Below are positions 44,865 through 55,804 of a stretch of DNA of 64,000 bases, one piece after another (the stretch's first letter is position 1; every line of letters starts with the position of its first letter). The notes under the pieces are model-generated. The model worked only from the letters and a program-made list of their open reading frames with translations. It ran no database searches and was not told where the DNA came from. The stretch covers positions 992,001-1,056,000 of the forward strand of contig NHZP01000011.1 of the NCBI GenBank assembly GCA_003313425.1. The letters run 5' to 3'. The position numbers and the translations under genes were made by a program. This DNA comes from Pseudopyrenochaeta lycopersici (Eukaryota; Ascomycota; Dothideomycetes; Pleosporales; Pseudopyrenochaetaceae).

Positions 44865-46251
44865 ATGCGTTCATCCAAGCGGCAGAGGACTGTCAAAGAC
44901 TCGGGCATTTTCCTGGAATCGGACACCGATCACTCGGGCTCGGAATCTCCACGGCCACATAAAAACAAAAGGGAAGCGTCTCAGGTGAGTGATTGCATTA
45001 TAGTACTCGGCCCACCTTGTGATTAATGTTCGCCAGTCCGTTGAGAAGAAGGATAACACTCCAGCTCCTTATGAGTATATATGTTTCCATCGCCCCTTCT
45101 TTGACGTAGACGGATCAAACTGGCGTCAATGGTCCGACGGCAAAGCAGAGCGCCTTGAAAGAGAGGAGCTCTTTGAACAACTCTATAAACCTGGTTTTGA
45201 AAAGGAAACCGAGGCAGACATCTTCAAAGCACCGCCGGCAGAACACAAAGATCACAAATGGGTGATTATGTGGGACGCGTGGCTGAAGAGTAGTTTTCTA
45301 ACGAGAAAGGCCAAGTATTGCGATCCAGACCGATTTGGTATGTATCTATACAACGATTGGATGGGTTACGGGTTGCAGGAGATTCTTGAGAACATGGTAT
45401 GGAGTATGGTCGTCGAGATGTGGGCAGTATGCTGATACGTGACAGATGGTGGAATTCAATCGTGGTTTTCAGAAGAAAACCGAACAAAGGATTGATGAGA
45501 TGTGGGTTGTCATGAGCGGCATGGGATTATGGTTCAATGATAGTGACAACATTGGACCACTTCTCGGTAAGTTGGCATATTTGACCTGCCATCAATCTCT
45601 CACGCTATTGCAGGAAACGAGGACGGCGAAACAACCTGCGAGCTCATCGGGCTCGTCGGATGCGCGCTTCTCACAGTTCTCAGCGCCATTGATCGCGCAG
45701 GGGTGCTGAAGCCAGACACGAGATATCTTGATTTGCCTCTGGTCATTGGGTACTTTTTGGAGATTTCGCACGATCTGCCTGCCTATGGCATCGACGGTGA
45801 ATACGTGTCGTGGCGCAAAGAAGCTGTCGCCCTCTTCAAGAAGGGTAAACTTGATCCGCAGAATGCTCTCTTCGCTACATCATTTCGACTTGAACAACTC
45901 GCAAACTCACCGGGCGATGAGGGCGATAGCGCTGAAATCATTGAACCCGTCCCAGACGATGCCGATAAAGAGAACAAATTGCACAAAGACACCAAGGGCA
46001 AAGGAAAGGAAACACCAGGGAAAAAGAGGAAGAGAGACCAGAAGAAAAAACCTTCGGAGAATGATCCCTGGGGGTGGGAAGCAAAGTTTAAGGCGTACAA
46101 GCAGAGGCAAGGATCAAAATTGGGCGGCCAAAAATACGACATCACAAAAATGAGCAAGAAGGATAGGGCCGCGGCGGCATTTGATGGAAAAGATCCACTG
46201 GCTGGTATTTCAGCCAAAGATCTGCGAGAGAACCTTCTCGACTTTGAGTGA
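44865..46251 (+). CDS. Conserved-looking protein of unknown function, probably nuclear
   Basis: Spliced model: exons 44865-44984, 45037-45396, 45446-45566 and 45614-46251, 412 residues; introns of 52, 49 and 47 nt with consistent phases. The N-terminus is basic and serine-rich (MRSSKRQRTVKDSG). A central domain of about 230 residues is rich in aromatics (YEYICFHRPFFDVDG, WVIMWDAWLKSSF, LYNDWMGYGLQEIL), followed by ETTCELIGLVGCALLTVL, a buried-looking helix. The C-terminal 130 residues are lysine-rich with a strong nuclear signal (GKKRKRDQKKK) and end in an acidic cap. Intron density and codon use look like a normal fungal gene. I do not recognise the family and propose no function. Confidence 0.75.
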
Positions 46252-46318
46252 GATTGGAATGCGGTGAGACGGCTATACTTCACTTATAAATCCATTCCGT
46301 CATTGAATAAGTGCCAGC

Positions 46319-47641
46319 TTACTGTACCTTTCCCCTTGCATCCACCGGCCAAATCTCCTCAATGACGCCCTGTCGATGGGCGTAATACACATCATGCAAG
46401 TTGATTGTCGGATCAATGTGACTCGGAATCATCTCCACTCTATCCCCAACCTTCAATCCTTCTACATTACCGCCTCCCTCCCCATCCATCCAGCTCAGAC
46501 TCCCATGCTCATCCCCTAGTACGCCGTACACGTACCACGGCATTTTACACTCTGCAAGCCCACTATCCGTCGTTAGCGACTTCAGGCCAGCATCGATGGT
46601 GACCGTATTGGGACCTTGCTTGGAGAGGACAGTAGAGAGAATGGTAAGGCTGTTAGAGTAGTGTTTGCCGATAGCATTGCGGTAGTCGGTATCCATGAAA
46701 AGAAAGGACCCTGGTTGAACTTCTGTGATCCCTGGAACGGTAACGCAAAACTCTGCTGTACCCGTTCCTCCTGTCGTTACTACATCAATCTGATGGCCGT
46801 CTTGTCGCAAGGCTTCAGCGGTCTGTGTAAGCATTCTCATTGACTCGAGGCATCGTGTCTTCCTCTCCTCAAGGCTATGGATATGTTGTAGATGCCCTTC
46901 ATATCCCTGGACGCCAATGATCTTGAGGTGCTTCAAGCTTGCAACATATCGAGTGAGTTCTAGTGCTGGCTTGCCGGCCTGGACACCCGTTCTGTGTAAC
47001 CCCACATCCAGGTCGATCAGGGTACAGATTTGCTCTCCAATCCCGCTCCTCTCCAATGCTTCATCAATAGCTGTCGCCCCCTCCTCACTGTCAACAACGA
47101 TCCTGATACTCTTGAACTCTCTAAAGAGCTCAACAAGCCTTTGCACTTTGGGCGCGCCGATAATCTCACACGTGATGAGCAAGTCTGTGAAACCCTTCTT
47201 GCACATAATCTCTGCTTCGCTGAGCTTCGCAACGCATCCTCCTTTTGCACCTGCAGCAACGAGTCTTTTGGCAAGGATAGCGGACTTTGTAGTTTTGAGA
47301 TGCGGGCGAATGTTGACTCCAGTCGGGAGCAACTGACTGAAGAGTTTCTTTGCATTAGATTCCATGAGGTCCAAATCCACGATCATAGACGGTGTGTCGA
47401 GTGAGGCAATAGCATCGCCAATTTTAGGTGAGTAGACCATCGTCGCAAAATGTCGACGAGATACGTTTGGTGGGTCTATGTCCTTCAATGTTAACCAACT
47501 AGGAAACGAGGCTCTAAGCTTAACGTTTAGATGATGATGATTGAGTGAGAATTTTGAAAATAACGATACTGATGAGGTGAGTCTATGTCCTAAGGCCCTC
47601 AAGTAGCTTTTATTCAGCGTTCTAGATGGTAGCTTGGGCAT
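46319..47641 (-). CDS. D-threonine aldolase / D-serine dehydratase family enzyme
   Basis: A single-exon gene of 440 residues with an alanine-racemase-type N-terminal barrel. The PLP lysine lies in NIRPHLKTTKS; further family landmarks are GGCVAKLSEAE, DLDVGLHRTG, GYEGHLQH and TTGGTGTAEF. The C-terminal metal site reads PSHIDPTINL. D-serine dehydratases have His-x-Cys there, whereas D-threonine aldolases have His-x-Asp, so the H-I-D seen favours an aldolase that splits D-threonine or similar beta-hydroxy amino acids. The first 67 residues are basic and hydroxyl-rich (HRLTSSVSLFSKFSL, SRRHFAT) and may target mitochondria; a second ATG at 47440 (MVYSPKIG) would give the usual family length. The 3' end is only 67 bp from the neighbouring convergent gene. 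Confidence 0.88.
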   Translation of the reverse strand: MPKLPSRTLNKSYLRALGHRLTSSVSLFSKFSLNHHHLNVKLRASFPSWLTLKDIDPPNVSRRHFATMVYSPKIGDAIASLDTPSMIVDLDLMESNAKKLFSQLLPTGVNIRPHLKTTKSAILAKRLVAAGAKGGCVAKLSEAEIMCKKGFTDLLITCEIIGAPKVQRLVELFREFKSIRIVVDSEEGATAIDEALERSGIGEQICTLIDLDVGLHRTGVQAGKPALELTRYVASLKHLKIIGVQGYEGHLQHIHSLEERKTRCLESMRMLTQTAEALRQDGHQIDVVTTGGTGTAEFCVTVPGITEVQPGSFLFMDTDYRNAIGKHYSNSLTILSTVLSKQGPNTVTIDAGLKSLTTDSGLAECKMPWYVYGVLGDEHGSLSWMDGEGGGNVEGLKVGDRVEMIPSHIDPTINLHDVYYAHRQGVIEEIWPVDARGKVQ

Positions 47642-48261
47642 TTAGGGAGATGCAGATCGTGCTGATATACGTCGAGAAGTGAGGATTGTCGATCGTGTGG
47701 GTCTCGTTGGCCAAACGCGGTAAGCCGAACCCAGTCTGCGCCTTGCTGAACAAGGGTGGACTCAGTCGCCAGCTTCGCATGTGTTTTTTTGATCGCACCC
47801 TTCCTTCATTCTTGGAGCTGGCGCTATTGATTTTTGAAGTAGGAGCTGAACATAATGTAATTATTGTAGCGAGTAATACTGCAAAGACACATAATGCTCC
47901 TGTCAAGAGGCTCCGTGAGAAGTCAGATTATCGGTAGCGCTGTAATCTCAGAAAATCCCTTTACATAGTACTATAGAAAGCACAGTCTGGATTTTCAGCA
48001 CTTAAACGGTTAACCGAGCTGACGAAGGGTCAATGATGTTCCATTGTATAATTCAGCAGATTCCACAAATCGCTTACCCGACTATTTTCCTCGGGAGACA
48101 CCTGAAAACACACAACTGGTATTATAAGTACAATTGATGATTATTCTAATGATAGGGCTATAGTAGTGATTACCATAACGCTGTACAATCATAATGGGGA
48201 TATCAATATAGTCGCGCCACCGGCCCACCAGCACAGGAGCAAGATGCTCCTATTGTCAAGA
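47642..48261. other. Intergenic region, no gene seen
   Basis: About 620 bp. A 94-codon frame at 47622-47906 minus has no ATG start and overlaps the aldolase start. Confidence 0.45.
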
Positions 48262-49757
48262 CTACGCCTTACACCCGTTATACCCATCCTGCTGCCACAT
48301 TCTCACACTCTTCACTTGCATTCGTCCACTTTCTTGCCAAGTAGGGTACCACTCATCTCTTTTATCCCAAAAGTCCTTCTTTGCTATCGGACTCCGATCG
48401 ATCCAAGGCTTGCCAGACTTGCCATCTTTGAACCAGCCATTCGTTCCACCAACAGCCACATCGAGCACGAGGTAGAAGTCTTGGTCGAAAGGAGAGGCGT
48501 TGGAACCAGTTGACTCCCACGGGTTATCGAGGCGCGTGCCATTGCGGTCTGCGAGGGGAAATTGGCCATAATCCCAGAACGGCAAGTCGAAGTTTACGAA
48601 CATAACTTGTAGAAGCCTAGAGTTAATGTAGGTGAAAATATATTTTTCACTCCACTGTTGAAAATATTACTACGTGTCTAAGGTAATACGTGGAAATAGA
48701 GGAAGTAGAACCAACCTCGACTCCGAAGGTGTTGAAGTCATTTGAGTATGCGGAGTGCAAAATCTTGCGTTTTACTGTGTTACGCCACCATCCATTGAAA
48801 TGTGGACCTGGGCCAAAGTGCAAGGTACTGGACATTATGTTGTTGCCACCTTGTTCGTAGCTTGCATTGTTCCCTCGCGATTCTAAGATATCGATCTCGC
48901 CAGAGCGAGGCCACGCTCCATACACGCTATCTTTCGGCAGCATCCAGATCGCAGGCCAAAGCCAATCCCCGGCAGGGAGCTTAGCCACGACTTCTATACG
49001 ACCGTACTTGATCGAAGCTCCTAGCCTGGTATTGATACGACCAGACTTGACTGGGTTGATGACCGTGCCGTTTGTCGTGTTGGTGGTCACGACACAATCT
49101 GTCCACCATAGACCTGTGCAGCCATTGCCACGAAGATCGATAACTTGGTTTGTTTCCATGAGGAATTCTTCCTGCAAAGTAGGTTTGATGACAAGCACGC
49201 CGTTCTCGATGTAAACATTCTCGTCTGTGTCGGTCGTCATTTCGAACTGGCCATTTCTAAACGAGAGGTCAACAAGTGCATGCGGTGACATCCCATTCAT
49301 TTACTGACCCATAGCCACCTACTTCGACCTCTTTTGTCCAGACGCTCGAGTCCCACGACGAAAAATTATCGTTGAGAACTTCGCAGTACTTATGAATCGC
49401 GACACTTCGTATGCCATCCCAAATGAGAATTCCACTAATGATGAGACCAAGCACAGCACCAGCTACGGGAAAAATGTTGGCCCATCTCTCTCGTGGGTCC
49501 CGCTTGTCCAGCCATGGCCGCTCCACTTCACCCTTCTTGACCCGCCGCGACCGGAAGTAAACACCCGGTGGCCGACTTTGATACCTGGAGGTCACAGCGG
49601 CCGACCTAATATGATTAAATGGTTTCTCATCTTGTGTCGAAAGCCGTGAGGATATAGTGCTGCTGGAATAGGGTAGATTTAGTGCTGTGAGAAAACTTTC
49701 GGGCTGTAGGACAGAATCGACTCTGTCTGTGTCTATGTCGTTCGATATTGAATCCAT
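48262..49757 (-). CDS. Membrane-anchored GH16 beta-glucanase/transglycosylase
   Basis: Spliced model: exons 49757-49309, 49256-48716 and 48654-48262, 460 residues; introns of 52 and 61 nt. The N-terminus has about 95 cytoplasmic-type residues with basic clusters (RSRRVKKGE), then one membrane segment (IFPVAGAVLGLIISGILIW), so the protein is type II with its catalytic part outside. The GH16 active site is present as GEIDILES, both glutamates included. Nearby are WPAIWMLP and the C-terminal VRMWQQDGYN. This subgroup resembles beta-1,3-glucan-binding and laminarinase-like proteins; it probably acts on cell-wall glucan. Unlike most fungal GH16 wall enzymes there is no cleaved signal peptide or GPI signal. 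Confidence 0.9.
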
Positions 49758-50582
49758 TATTTCGTGAGAGACGGAGGGCTGAGTAAGTTTTTCTTTACCA
49801 ACACAAGGTATGTCTTAAAAATGTCACCCTCCAGCAGTAGCGCCTTCTGTCACCAGTGATACGAAGTAAAAGGTATAGAACTGCAATGCTCTGCGTACCA
49901 CAAGATCAGCGACTGCCAAAAGTTCGCTGAAGGGTATTTAACCATAACAAGTCTGCAGATGTGAAGTAAGAGCTAATGAAGACCCTGAGGTAGGAGCGCG
50001 TCGATCAGTCTCTCTACGCTTATTCTCTTCTGGAAGGAGTCATACATTGGCTGACTAGATGTCAAAAGGCTAGAGTAACGGACATCTGCTTATCGTAACA
50101 TAGCCTATTATGACAACGATTGATTGAAGTCTTCATTGAATCACTGCCAACCAATTGTCATATGTTCATCAAGGAAAGGCGGCCAGTGTCACCAGCACAC
50201 GAAGTGGAGTGGGACAATTTTTACACAGAGTTAGAAATCGTATGATGACCTGGATATGAAGATAGAATAAGGGAATGCACGTTGACTCTGGTTAGGACAC
50301 TCACCTACTCTGGTGTTCAAGCAATGAAAGGGTACTCATGCGGAGCTCTCACAAGACGGAAAGAGTAATACCAGGGCGAAGGGGCCTTGAGGTGACCATT
50401 CTGGTCAACAGCGTACCGACGACAGTTACTCAGAACTGAGGAAAATTGAAAATGCTAAAATTATGTGATGCAGGTGCTGTTGCAGCCTTTGATAAATCGT
50501 ACCGCGTATTGCAATCTCTATATGTCCTGCCTCTATTCAAACTCCACCATAATGCCTACCTTGTATAGATGCTTCATATCCT
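49758..50582. other. Intergenic region, no gene seen
   Basis: About 825 bp between two leftward genes. No element recognised apart from the presumed glucanase promoter. Confidence 0.5.
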
Positions 50583-51231
50583 TCAAACGCCCGCTGCCAA
50601 ACTCAGATAGATTCCCCAGATGACACCCACAGAGCATCCAAAAACCACCCTCTTATCAACCGGCACCCACACAAAGCTGATCAGGCTAATTGCAGGCCAA
50701 AATTTATATCCATCCTTCATCATCGGCCACGTTTTGTTCCAGCACTCAGTTGAAACCAAATCCCACGCATCCACGTCAGCCTTGCCCTGCGCGTTCACGA
50801 AGCCCATATAACCCAGAAACATGAGCGTGTTGACGACAGCGCCAAAGGTCTGATCAAGAAGAAATTTGATGAGAATATTCTTTTTGCTTGTTCTGGTTTT
50901 GGCGGCGCCGGAAGCACCGGAAGCTTGCTTTTCAGAGGACGAGGACGGCGGTAGCGATAAAGGTACGTTGGTCGGAAATTGGTCTTCAAGGAAGGTTTGC
51001 CAAACGATGTTCGGTGGGTTGCTTAATACGCTGAAGAGGGCGAATGTGAAGACTTGTGTGAAGTTGAGAGAAAATGGTGTCTATGCGGGGTGTCAGTTTT
51101 ACGTATTGCGACGGGTGGCTGAGTAGAAAACATACACTCTCTTGGTAGGACGATATTGCTTGCGCAAGTACATTCGATGTAATGCTAAGCACCGCGCCTT
51201 GCAGCGTCTGCGATATCATTGCTGAAGACAT
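50583..51231 (-). CDS. Mpv17/PMP22-family membrane protein
   Basis: Spliced model: exons 51231-51136 and 51080-50583, 197 residues; 55-nt intron in phase 0 with a GTATGT donor. Four hydrophobic segments can be traced. The C-terminal half has the family signature pattern in the order KFWPAISLISFVWVPVDKR followed by GVIWGIYLS. Members sit in the inner mitochondrial or peroxisomal membrane (yeast Sym1, mouse Mpv17) and form small channels or affect metabolite balance. A serine-rich stretch (PPSSSSSEKQASGASGAAK) between the first and second pair of helices is unusual in length and probably forms a loop. The exact organelle cannot be told. Confidence 0.85.
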
Positions 51232-52685
51232 GATGCTGAAACCGACGACCGGGTGCTGATAAGCTCGCTGGTAGTTGAGTTATGTCGAGATTCGGGTCCA
51301 AAGAGGCTCTACAGTCGAACAAGCGAATGCTAGAAAGTAAGCAGGCAAGAGGAATCTATATGTGTGGCCAGCACACCATTTTGCGAAAAGGTATCAGCGG
51401 TGTTTCGTGGACATCCGCCTCGGCGCGTTTCGCGTCTGGAATTTTAGCGCCGTGACATCACAAGCGACATTGAGTGTGCCCCTCTACATTAATAACTCAC
51501 TATCAGGCCGCATACCTCATAGTAGGTACTATCTTGATGATATAGCACCTTCGCACGCGCTGCAAAGTTTGGTTTAGCATCTTCCGTCCCACTTCCGCTG
51601 CTGCGCTTAAATTTCCGCCCACAGATATTCAGGATTGAGAAGCCCACAATAGATCTACAATTACTTGGTTCTATCGTTGTCAGCTTGCACCAAAGATTCC
51701 GCTTGAGCCGACCCCTTCTCCAATTTCTTCAAGGTGCAAGTGCGTGGGAGTTCGGCGACCTTTATAAACGTTTCATCAAAGCCTTGTGGTGCTAATTCTG
51801 ACTAGCTATTCTTCAGTCGATGCTACAAAACACACATCCATCACGGATAACAATTTCATTGATCGCTTTTGTCACTTCTCAGTTGCTGGTCCGACAAACA
51901 AACTCTTAATATGGAAGATCGGAGCTGCACAAGCACGAAATCAGGCTATCGCTTTGTATTTTCCCTGCCACCCCTTAGAGTTCTTTCAACAATCTCCCTT
52001 CAAGTTTTATTCTTCCATTTGACAATTGATTTTCTTAAATCAAGGCCCTACTTGACCTCGTGGGAGTACGACCAAAGAGGCAAGAGTACTTGCTTTTAAT
52101 GTATAAGTTGCGGAGGCTAGTCAAGGATTGATAGAGCAAAAGATACGTTAAGCCCTAAATATGGACTGGTAGTATGTCAGACGAATTCATGTTTGATCAG
52201 CGCGTTAAGGCATAGTAGTTGATTGTAATTGCGGGTGGTGAATCCCAATGTTTGCGCATACACTTTACGGGGAAGAGGCGGAACATGAGCTGTTCAAGAC
52301 GACTGGAGCCTTCGCACATAAAAATTGGAGTGAACTTGGATCAATTCCCTTCAGAATATAGCCACATGCTCGTGTGATTCCATTATGGTAAGACATTACA
52401 TATACAGAAATATATTAACTTCATCATAACCCTCTGTGTGCGTCCTTCTGCCTCCGCGTGACCGGTCAGCAGCGCAATGCTGCTAACTATGAAATGTAAG
52501 GGCATATCGAGAACAAACGCTGGTACTAAGAAATACCTGTTACGCGGTACATAATGTGGCTATTTGTTTCCTTTTGAGCGCCCTGATTCCACTCGAAATG
52601 AATGCTATTCTCTAGATTTGAGTCGTATGTGGAAGCCAGATTCATGGATGAGGTCGTGCCGTGTCCATAGTTGTGTTAAAGTCGC
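51232..52685. other. Long intergenic region, no gene seen
   Basis: About 1.45 kb. Frames at 51786-52099 plus show no motif. The region is moderately A/T-rich but has no obvious transposon ends or repeats. Confidence 0.5.
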
Positions 52686-55392
52686 TTAGTCGTCGTAAAG
52701 AGAATCGTAGTCATTGATCTCACGATCAGTAGTGCCGTCATCCTCCTCAGATGCCAGATCCTCTTGAATGAACTCTTCATCAGCCTCAATATCGACCGTA
52801 TCATCTTCTTCAAGTACAATGATTCCTTCGGGATCTGATTCATCCTCAGACTCCTCACTATCACTGATCTCGATAACCTGCATCGCTTTTGCTTGTTCAG
52901 TAAGCTTGATAGCAATCTCGCCGAAGTGATCCGGCTGCTGGACATCAAGCATGCTCTTGGTACCAAGAACAAGCAGCATCATCAATCCTTGGCAAGCGAT
53001 CATCTTACTATTCTCATGCGGAGGAAGCAGTTCTTCGAATGTGACCTCGTCAATGTCTGCTGCAGCCTCAGCTTGCAGGATATCGGACATGAGCTCGAGA
53101 TTAACTCGGGCGCGATTTCGTCTCTCGATGATAGCTTCATGAAGGAAGGCAACAAAATTCTCACCCTCTGTAGAGAGTGCCTCGCGAACGCATGTTGACG
53201 TTTGTGGAGGATATGCTGACTCGCGAAGATCCAAGCTTGGCTCTGGTAAAGCGAGCTCAACATCTCCGAAGTTTAAGTCGGGATCGCTCTCGAGAATCCT
53301 CAAGGTTTTAGGCCCATTAGGTGGACCACGACCGAGCAATGGAGACGCAGATACCAAGCGGCTTGCTCGTTTGCTTTGATCAATCGAGCCCAAGGTGCCC
53401 ACAGGTCCGCTGCGAGGAATGGCTGAGGAGCCGCGAATTGAGGCGCTAATGTTCCATGGCATTGCAGAAAAGATCTGTTGGTCGTCAAGCGCGATAGCGC
53501 CTTCACGAGGAAGCTCCACGTCGTCAGCGTCAGGGAGGAAGAACCCTTCATACTCCAAGTCACGACTAATCTCCTCGTCAAGCGGGCCGGTCTTCTGCCG
53601 TACGCGGCGAGCTTCCTCTTGTGTTGCGTCGTCAATGCCACTATCACGATCGTGTTTCGAACCCACGAACTTCTTACGACTTACACCTGTGATGAGCTCA
53701 AACAATTTGCCACCGATGAACATGTCGAACGAATTTTTTCTAGTACCGAGCATCTGGCCTGCAATACCTCCAATGCCCCTACCCCAGACGAAGTATTCGG
53801 CGTTCTTCTTAGCTTGTTGGGTAGCACGAGCTTTGTTTTTGAGTCGAACAGCATTCTTCATGTTTTGAATGTAATTGGTATTCCAGGCTGCCAGATCCTT
53901 GTTACGAAGCTCCATATATGTGTCGACAGGCAGGACGCGCGCTGCTCGTGGTCTTCGGCGTATAGGAGCAGCAACTGTAGAAGAAGATTTTACAAGCTCT
54001 AACTGGTCGCCGCGCCGGTTTTGTCTGGCTGATGGGAATGGTTCGCCTTCTTGCATGTCGCTTCCGTAAATGGGGAAGTCGATATCCATTTGGCCACCAG
54101 GAAACTCGTAAATGTCAGTGCTCATATTTGAGGTGTTAATGGCAATAGGAAGTGTAGAGTAACTGTGGCAAAGAGACAGGATTCAAGCATGACGTAGAAG
54201 TAGAAGGAAGGAGATAACAGTCTGAGCAATAACAGAGCCTTCATGACTCAAATGAGGTATGTGTAGCAGTGATGAGGGGCCAAATAAGATGCATAGGGCA
54301 AGCAGGCAAGAAGTGTAAGTAAAGGCGAGCACAGAGAGGCATATCAGATTGCAGTCAAACTCACCTGAAGACCCATCCGTCCTCCCTCCTCATGCTCTCG
54401 CCTCACCCGTGCACTCGCTCCAGCATCACTTGGCATCATTACCCGTCCAGGCACGTCAGGAGTTTTTGGGAGCTCGTTTGCTTGGGCAAGATCGATCATA
54501 TTCCCATCATCACCGAATGTAAAGCCGGGTTCTGGTACTTCCAGTATATCACCAGCGTCTATTGTGCCACTGAGCCCGCCTATGCTGCTTGGTCCGTTGT
54601 AACCCTCGACTCTGAACATGCCAGACTGAGCCGGGGAAGAGGTAGGAAGAATGAGACCATCGATTGCATTGGTATGGGGGGGCTGCGACTGTTGGGGGTT
54701 GAAGGGGGAGAGTGTCTGAGATTCATCTAAGCGTACGACGTCGAAGCTGGTGAGCAGGTCGAGCTCGGCTGGTAGATCTAGAGGAGGAAGTGTGAAATCA
54801 GGTAAGAAGGATGGGTCATCAGGAAGAACAAGCTGCTCAGGCCTGTGCAGCTTCAGTGAGCGTTATTCACCAGACGGAGCGAAGGTGGTGTATGCTCACC
54901 TAGCCTTGCCAGCATACGGGTCAAGTGCAGCATTCTCCACTGTCCGTAGTAGCATCCGCATAGCGTTTTCCGCACTCTGTGCGTCTGAAAGAACGTAACC
55001 GCATTTCTGCAAATATACACGAGACACACCGTACCTGAGTGCTCGTCAATTCCAAGCTACGTGACCATTGTTGACGGCACAACTTACAACAAGTTACCCT
55101 GTAAACGCAGAGCCATAGGCGCAACAGGATCGCTAATGGTCTGACATGCTTTCTCTACATCGACGTCGAAGATTTGCTTGCGATTGATGCGCTTCAAGCT
55201 GGATTTGGCACCGAGCGTTGCAATAAGCCTAGTATCTTCATAAGTATAGGGAAACCAAGTCATAGGCCTGCAGCGCTCACCAGACCGTCGCGACACCATA
55301 TTTACGCGATGTCAAGACTGCGTATATCAGCTTTGTAATTGCAAACTGACGTTTGCGATCCTGGAAAGTTTACCTTCGTGACTGTAGAACAT
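52686..55392 (-). CDS. REC8: Meiotic cohesin kleisin subunit Rec8
   Basis: Spliced model: exons 55392-55374, 55317-55281, 55228-55088, 55034-54900, 54842-54365 and 54104-52686, 742 residues. The first four small exons join to the kleisin N-terminus: MFYSHEVLTSRKYGVATVW, ATLGAKSSLKRINRKQI, then MALRLQGNLLYGVSRVYLQK, a near-perfect fungal Rec8 head that binds Smc3. The C-terminal winged helix that binds Smc1 is VTFEELLPPHENSKMIACQG. Rec8 closes the cohesin ring in meiosis and is cut by separase. The last intron is long (260 nt); its acceptor at 54105 is the only frame-keeping choice I found and is the weakest part of the model. After the winged helix comes an acidic tail of over 60 residues (680-742). 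Rec8 rather than mitotic Rad21 is chosen from the overall pattern. Confidence 0.9.
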
Positions 55393-55804
55393 GGTGATGC
55401 TTAATACATGAAAAGAAATCGTCTGAATGCACTAATACAACATATAAAACACTGCTGTTGTGTGCATATAGGAGCAAGAATAAGGTGGCGGCGTTGAAGC
55501 AGGCGAGTGAAGGTTAAGGTCAACTCACGAACAAGGCTTGGCGGCGAAGTCAGACGTGCTTCCACGCCGCGTCGACGGGGTGATGGTGAACAAGGAATTG
55601 AGTACACTTGAATGAGATACATACCCCTCCTTCTATTGCTGACTCTTGAACTCGTCATATCATTATACATGCTTTTGATCATACCATTCCATGCTAGATC
55701 TGTAGCCTCTTATGCAACGCCAATGCCATGCACCACCAATATGGCCGCCCCCATGGACAGGAAATCTATAAGCGGGCAGCGGTGTGTCATTCTACCAGAG
55801 TAGC
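55393..55804. other. Short intergenic region
   Basis: About 410 bp between REC8 start and UBP6 end. No gene seen. Confidence 0.5.

Noticed and set aside
51232..52685. Possible transposon remnant in a long gene-free stretch
   Set aside because: No terminal repeats, no transposase or reverse-transcriptase motif and no tandem repeats are visible.
55393..55804. Extra coding exons between REC8 and UBP6
   Set aside because: REC8 starts cleanly at MFYSHE and UBP6 ends with a conserved C-terminus; the gap shows no motif.
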